DNA of 5,975 bases from Terriglobales bacterium (GTDB lineage: Bacteria > Acidobacteriota > Terriglobia > Terriglobales > Acidobacteriaceae): NCBI GenBank assembly GCA_030043575.1, contig JASHXK010000308.1, positions 1 through 5,975 of the forward strand, read 5' to 3'. Position 1 is the stretch's first letter, and every line of letters begins with the position of its first letter. Shown in pieces: positions 5,428 to 5,975 of the stretch. Below the pieces are notes generated by a model. That model made no database searches, had not been told where the DNA came from, and was given only the letters and a program-made list of their open reading frames with translations. The translations under genes were made by a program, and so were the position numbers.

Positions 5428-5686
5428 TCAATTCCCTCCCGGCAGAATTTCGCCTTCCCGGTACTGCCCCTTTTCCGAAAAGTCCGATAGAATAGCTGAT
5501 CAGGGAAAACCCCTCCGAGTCGCGCTGGTAGTTGGCCGATGACCGTCCATTCCGCGTGAACCACGGGTGCGGACTGCGGCGGCGATCCCGATGTTCAGTG
5601 GAAGTCCCCGACATCCCAACGTATCTTGGACGCGAGGGATGATTTGTGTGTCGTTGTGGTGCCCGCGTGCGAAGCATTGCACATGC
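5428..5686. other. Intergenic stretch without a recognisable gene
   Basis: No protein family, RNA gene or clear promoter could be recognised in these 259 bases on either strand. The open frames crossing it run into the repeats on both sides. A degraded gene cannot be excluded. Confidence 0.4.
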
Positions 5687-5800
5687 TTGGAAAGGGCAAC
5701 GGTTCAGGGCCGCCGTCAGCACAGGTTTGAAAGGGCACGGTTCAGGGCCGCTGTCAGAGACAGGTTCGAAGGGGCACGGCTTTAGCCGCCCTCAGAGCAG
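5687..5800 (+). repeat. Three degenerate tandem units of about 39 bp
   Basis: Two adjacent 39-base units (5687-5725 and 5726-5764) share AAAGGGCA, GGTTCAGGGCCGC and GTCAG blocks with few changes. A third, more diverged and shorter unit (about 5765-5800) keeps GAAGGGGCACGG and CTCAGAG. The units are not CRISPR-like, since no unique spacers separate them. Confidence 0.7.
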
Positions 5801-5907
5801 AGTAGAGAACGGCCTTTAGGCCCTGAGGGAATTTCCCCTCGCGGACTAAAGTCCGCTCGGGTAAACAAATAGACGGCTTAACGGCACGACTAAAGGCGTG
5901 CCCCTTC
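5768..5907. repeat. Inverted-repeat module with internal hairpins
   Basis: GAAGGGGCACGGCTTTAG (5768-5785) and CTAAAGGCGTGCCCCTTC (5890-5907) are inverted partners matching at 17 of 18 positions, 104 bases apart. Inside lie GGCC-TTTA-GGCC (5811-5822), GCGGAC-TAAA-GTCCGC (5841-5856) and GGCACG/CGTGCC (5883-5902). The loop motif CTAAAG or TAAA recurs in several arms, so the hairpins look like relatives of one element. No transposase is encoded, so any mobility would depend on an enzyme elsewhere. A non-autonomous REP/MITE-like element is the best guess. Confidence 0.65.
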
Positions 5908-5975
5908 AAAGCAAACCAGGGACGGGAATTAGAAATGCGGAGTGTGTTCCAGACAGGCATCCTTCGCGAAAGTCA

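Noticed and set aside
5315..5722. 135-residue open frame on the - strand
   Set aside because: Its C-terminal part is simply a translation of the 45-bp dispersed repeat (peptide FDFARGRLRHGG) and its N-terminus overlaps the tandem repeats. Composition is Arg-rich with no family signature.
5687..5764. CRISPR-like array
   Set aside because: The units are contiguous and diverged, without unique spacers or nearby cas genes.
5754..5960. 68-residue open frame on the - strand
   Set aside because: It is a translation of the inverted-repeat module and its hairpins; no independent evidence of coding.

Overview
The window looks like a piece of an Acidobacteriota chromosome (Terriglobia-type, possibly a soil or metagenome-derived genome). 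This is inferred, not proven. The clues are moderately high GC, long intergenic gaps filled with short GC-rich palindromes (including a repeat reading TTCGACTTCGCTC), a secreted S53 peptidase, a secreted Gly-Asn-Leu-Tyr-Gly-Thr repeat protein and an HXXEE membrane protein. These are all familiar in that phylum. There is no phylogenetic marker long enough to settle the genus.

Layout: (1) 1-287, the 3' end of tgt (tRNA-guanine transglycosylase), + strand, cut by the window edge. (2) 525-1730, + strand, a secreted sedolisin (S53) peptidase with a complete catalytic set but no room for the usual propeptide. (3) 1731-2267, a gap with no credible gene. It holds a 45-bp dispersed repeat, a cluster of mutually exclusive hairpins, an 18-bp perfect palindrome and one copy of a 115-bp direct repeat. 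(4) 2268-3248, - strand, a secreted alpha/beta hydrolase resembling proline iminopeptidases. (5) 3373-3858, + strand, the second 115-bp copy running into an intact HXXEE integral membrane protein; the first copy is a truncated 5' end of that same gene. (6) 3939-5228, - strand, a secreted seven-repeat probable beta-propeller, convergent with the HXXEE gene. (7) 5229-5975, a gap with an inverted copy of the 45-bp repeat and a compact array of degenerate repeats and hairpins.

Functionally, tgt is housekeeping (queuosine in tRNA). The other genes encode envelope or exported proteins. A secreted endopeptidase and a secreted proline-iminopeptidase-like hydrolase could both act on external peptides, but they are on opposite strands with separate control regions, so no operon is implied. 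Nothing here forms a recognisable defence, secretion or biosynthetic system. The most notable structure is genomic: a 115-bp direct repeat brackets the hydrolase gene and makes it look like an insertion or duplication product at the HXXEE locus, and an inverted 45-bp repeat pair brackets about 3.65 kb around it.
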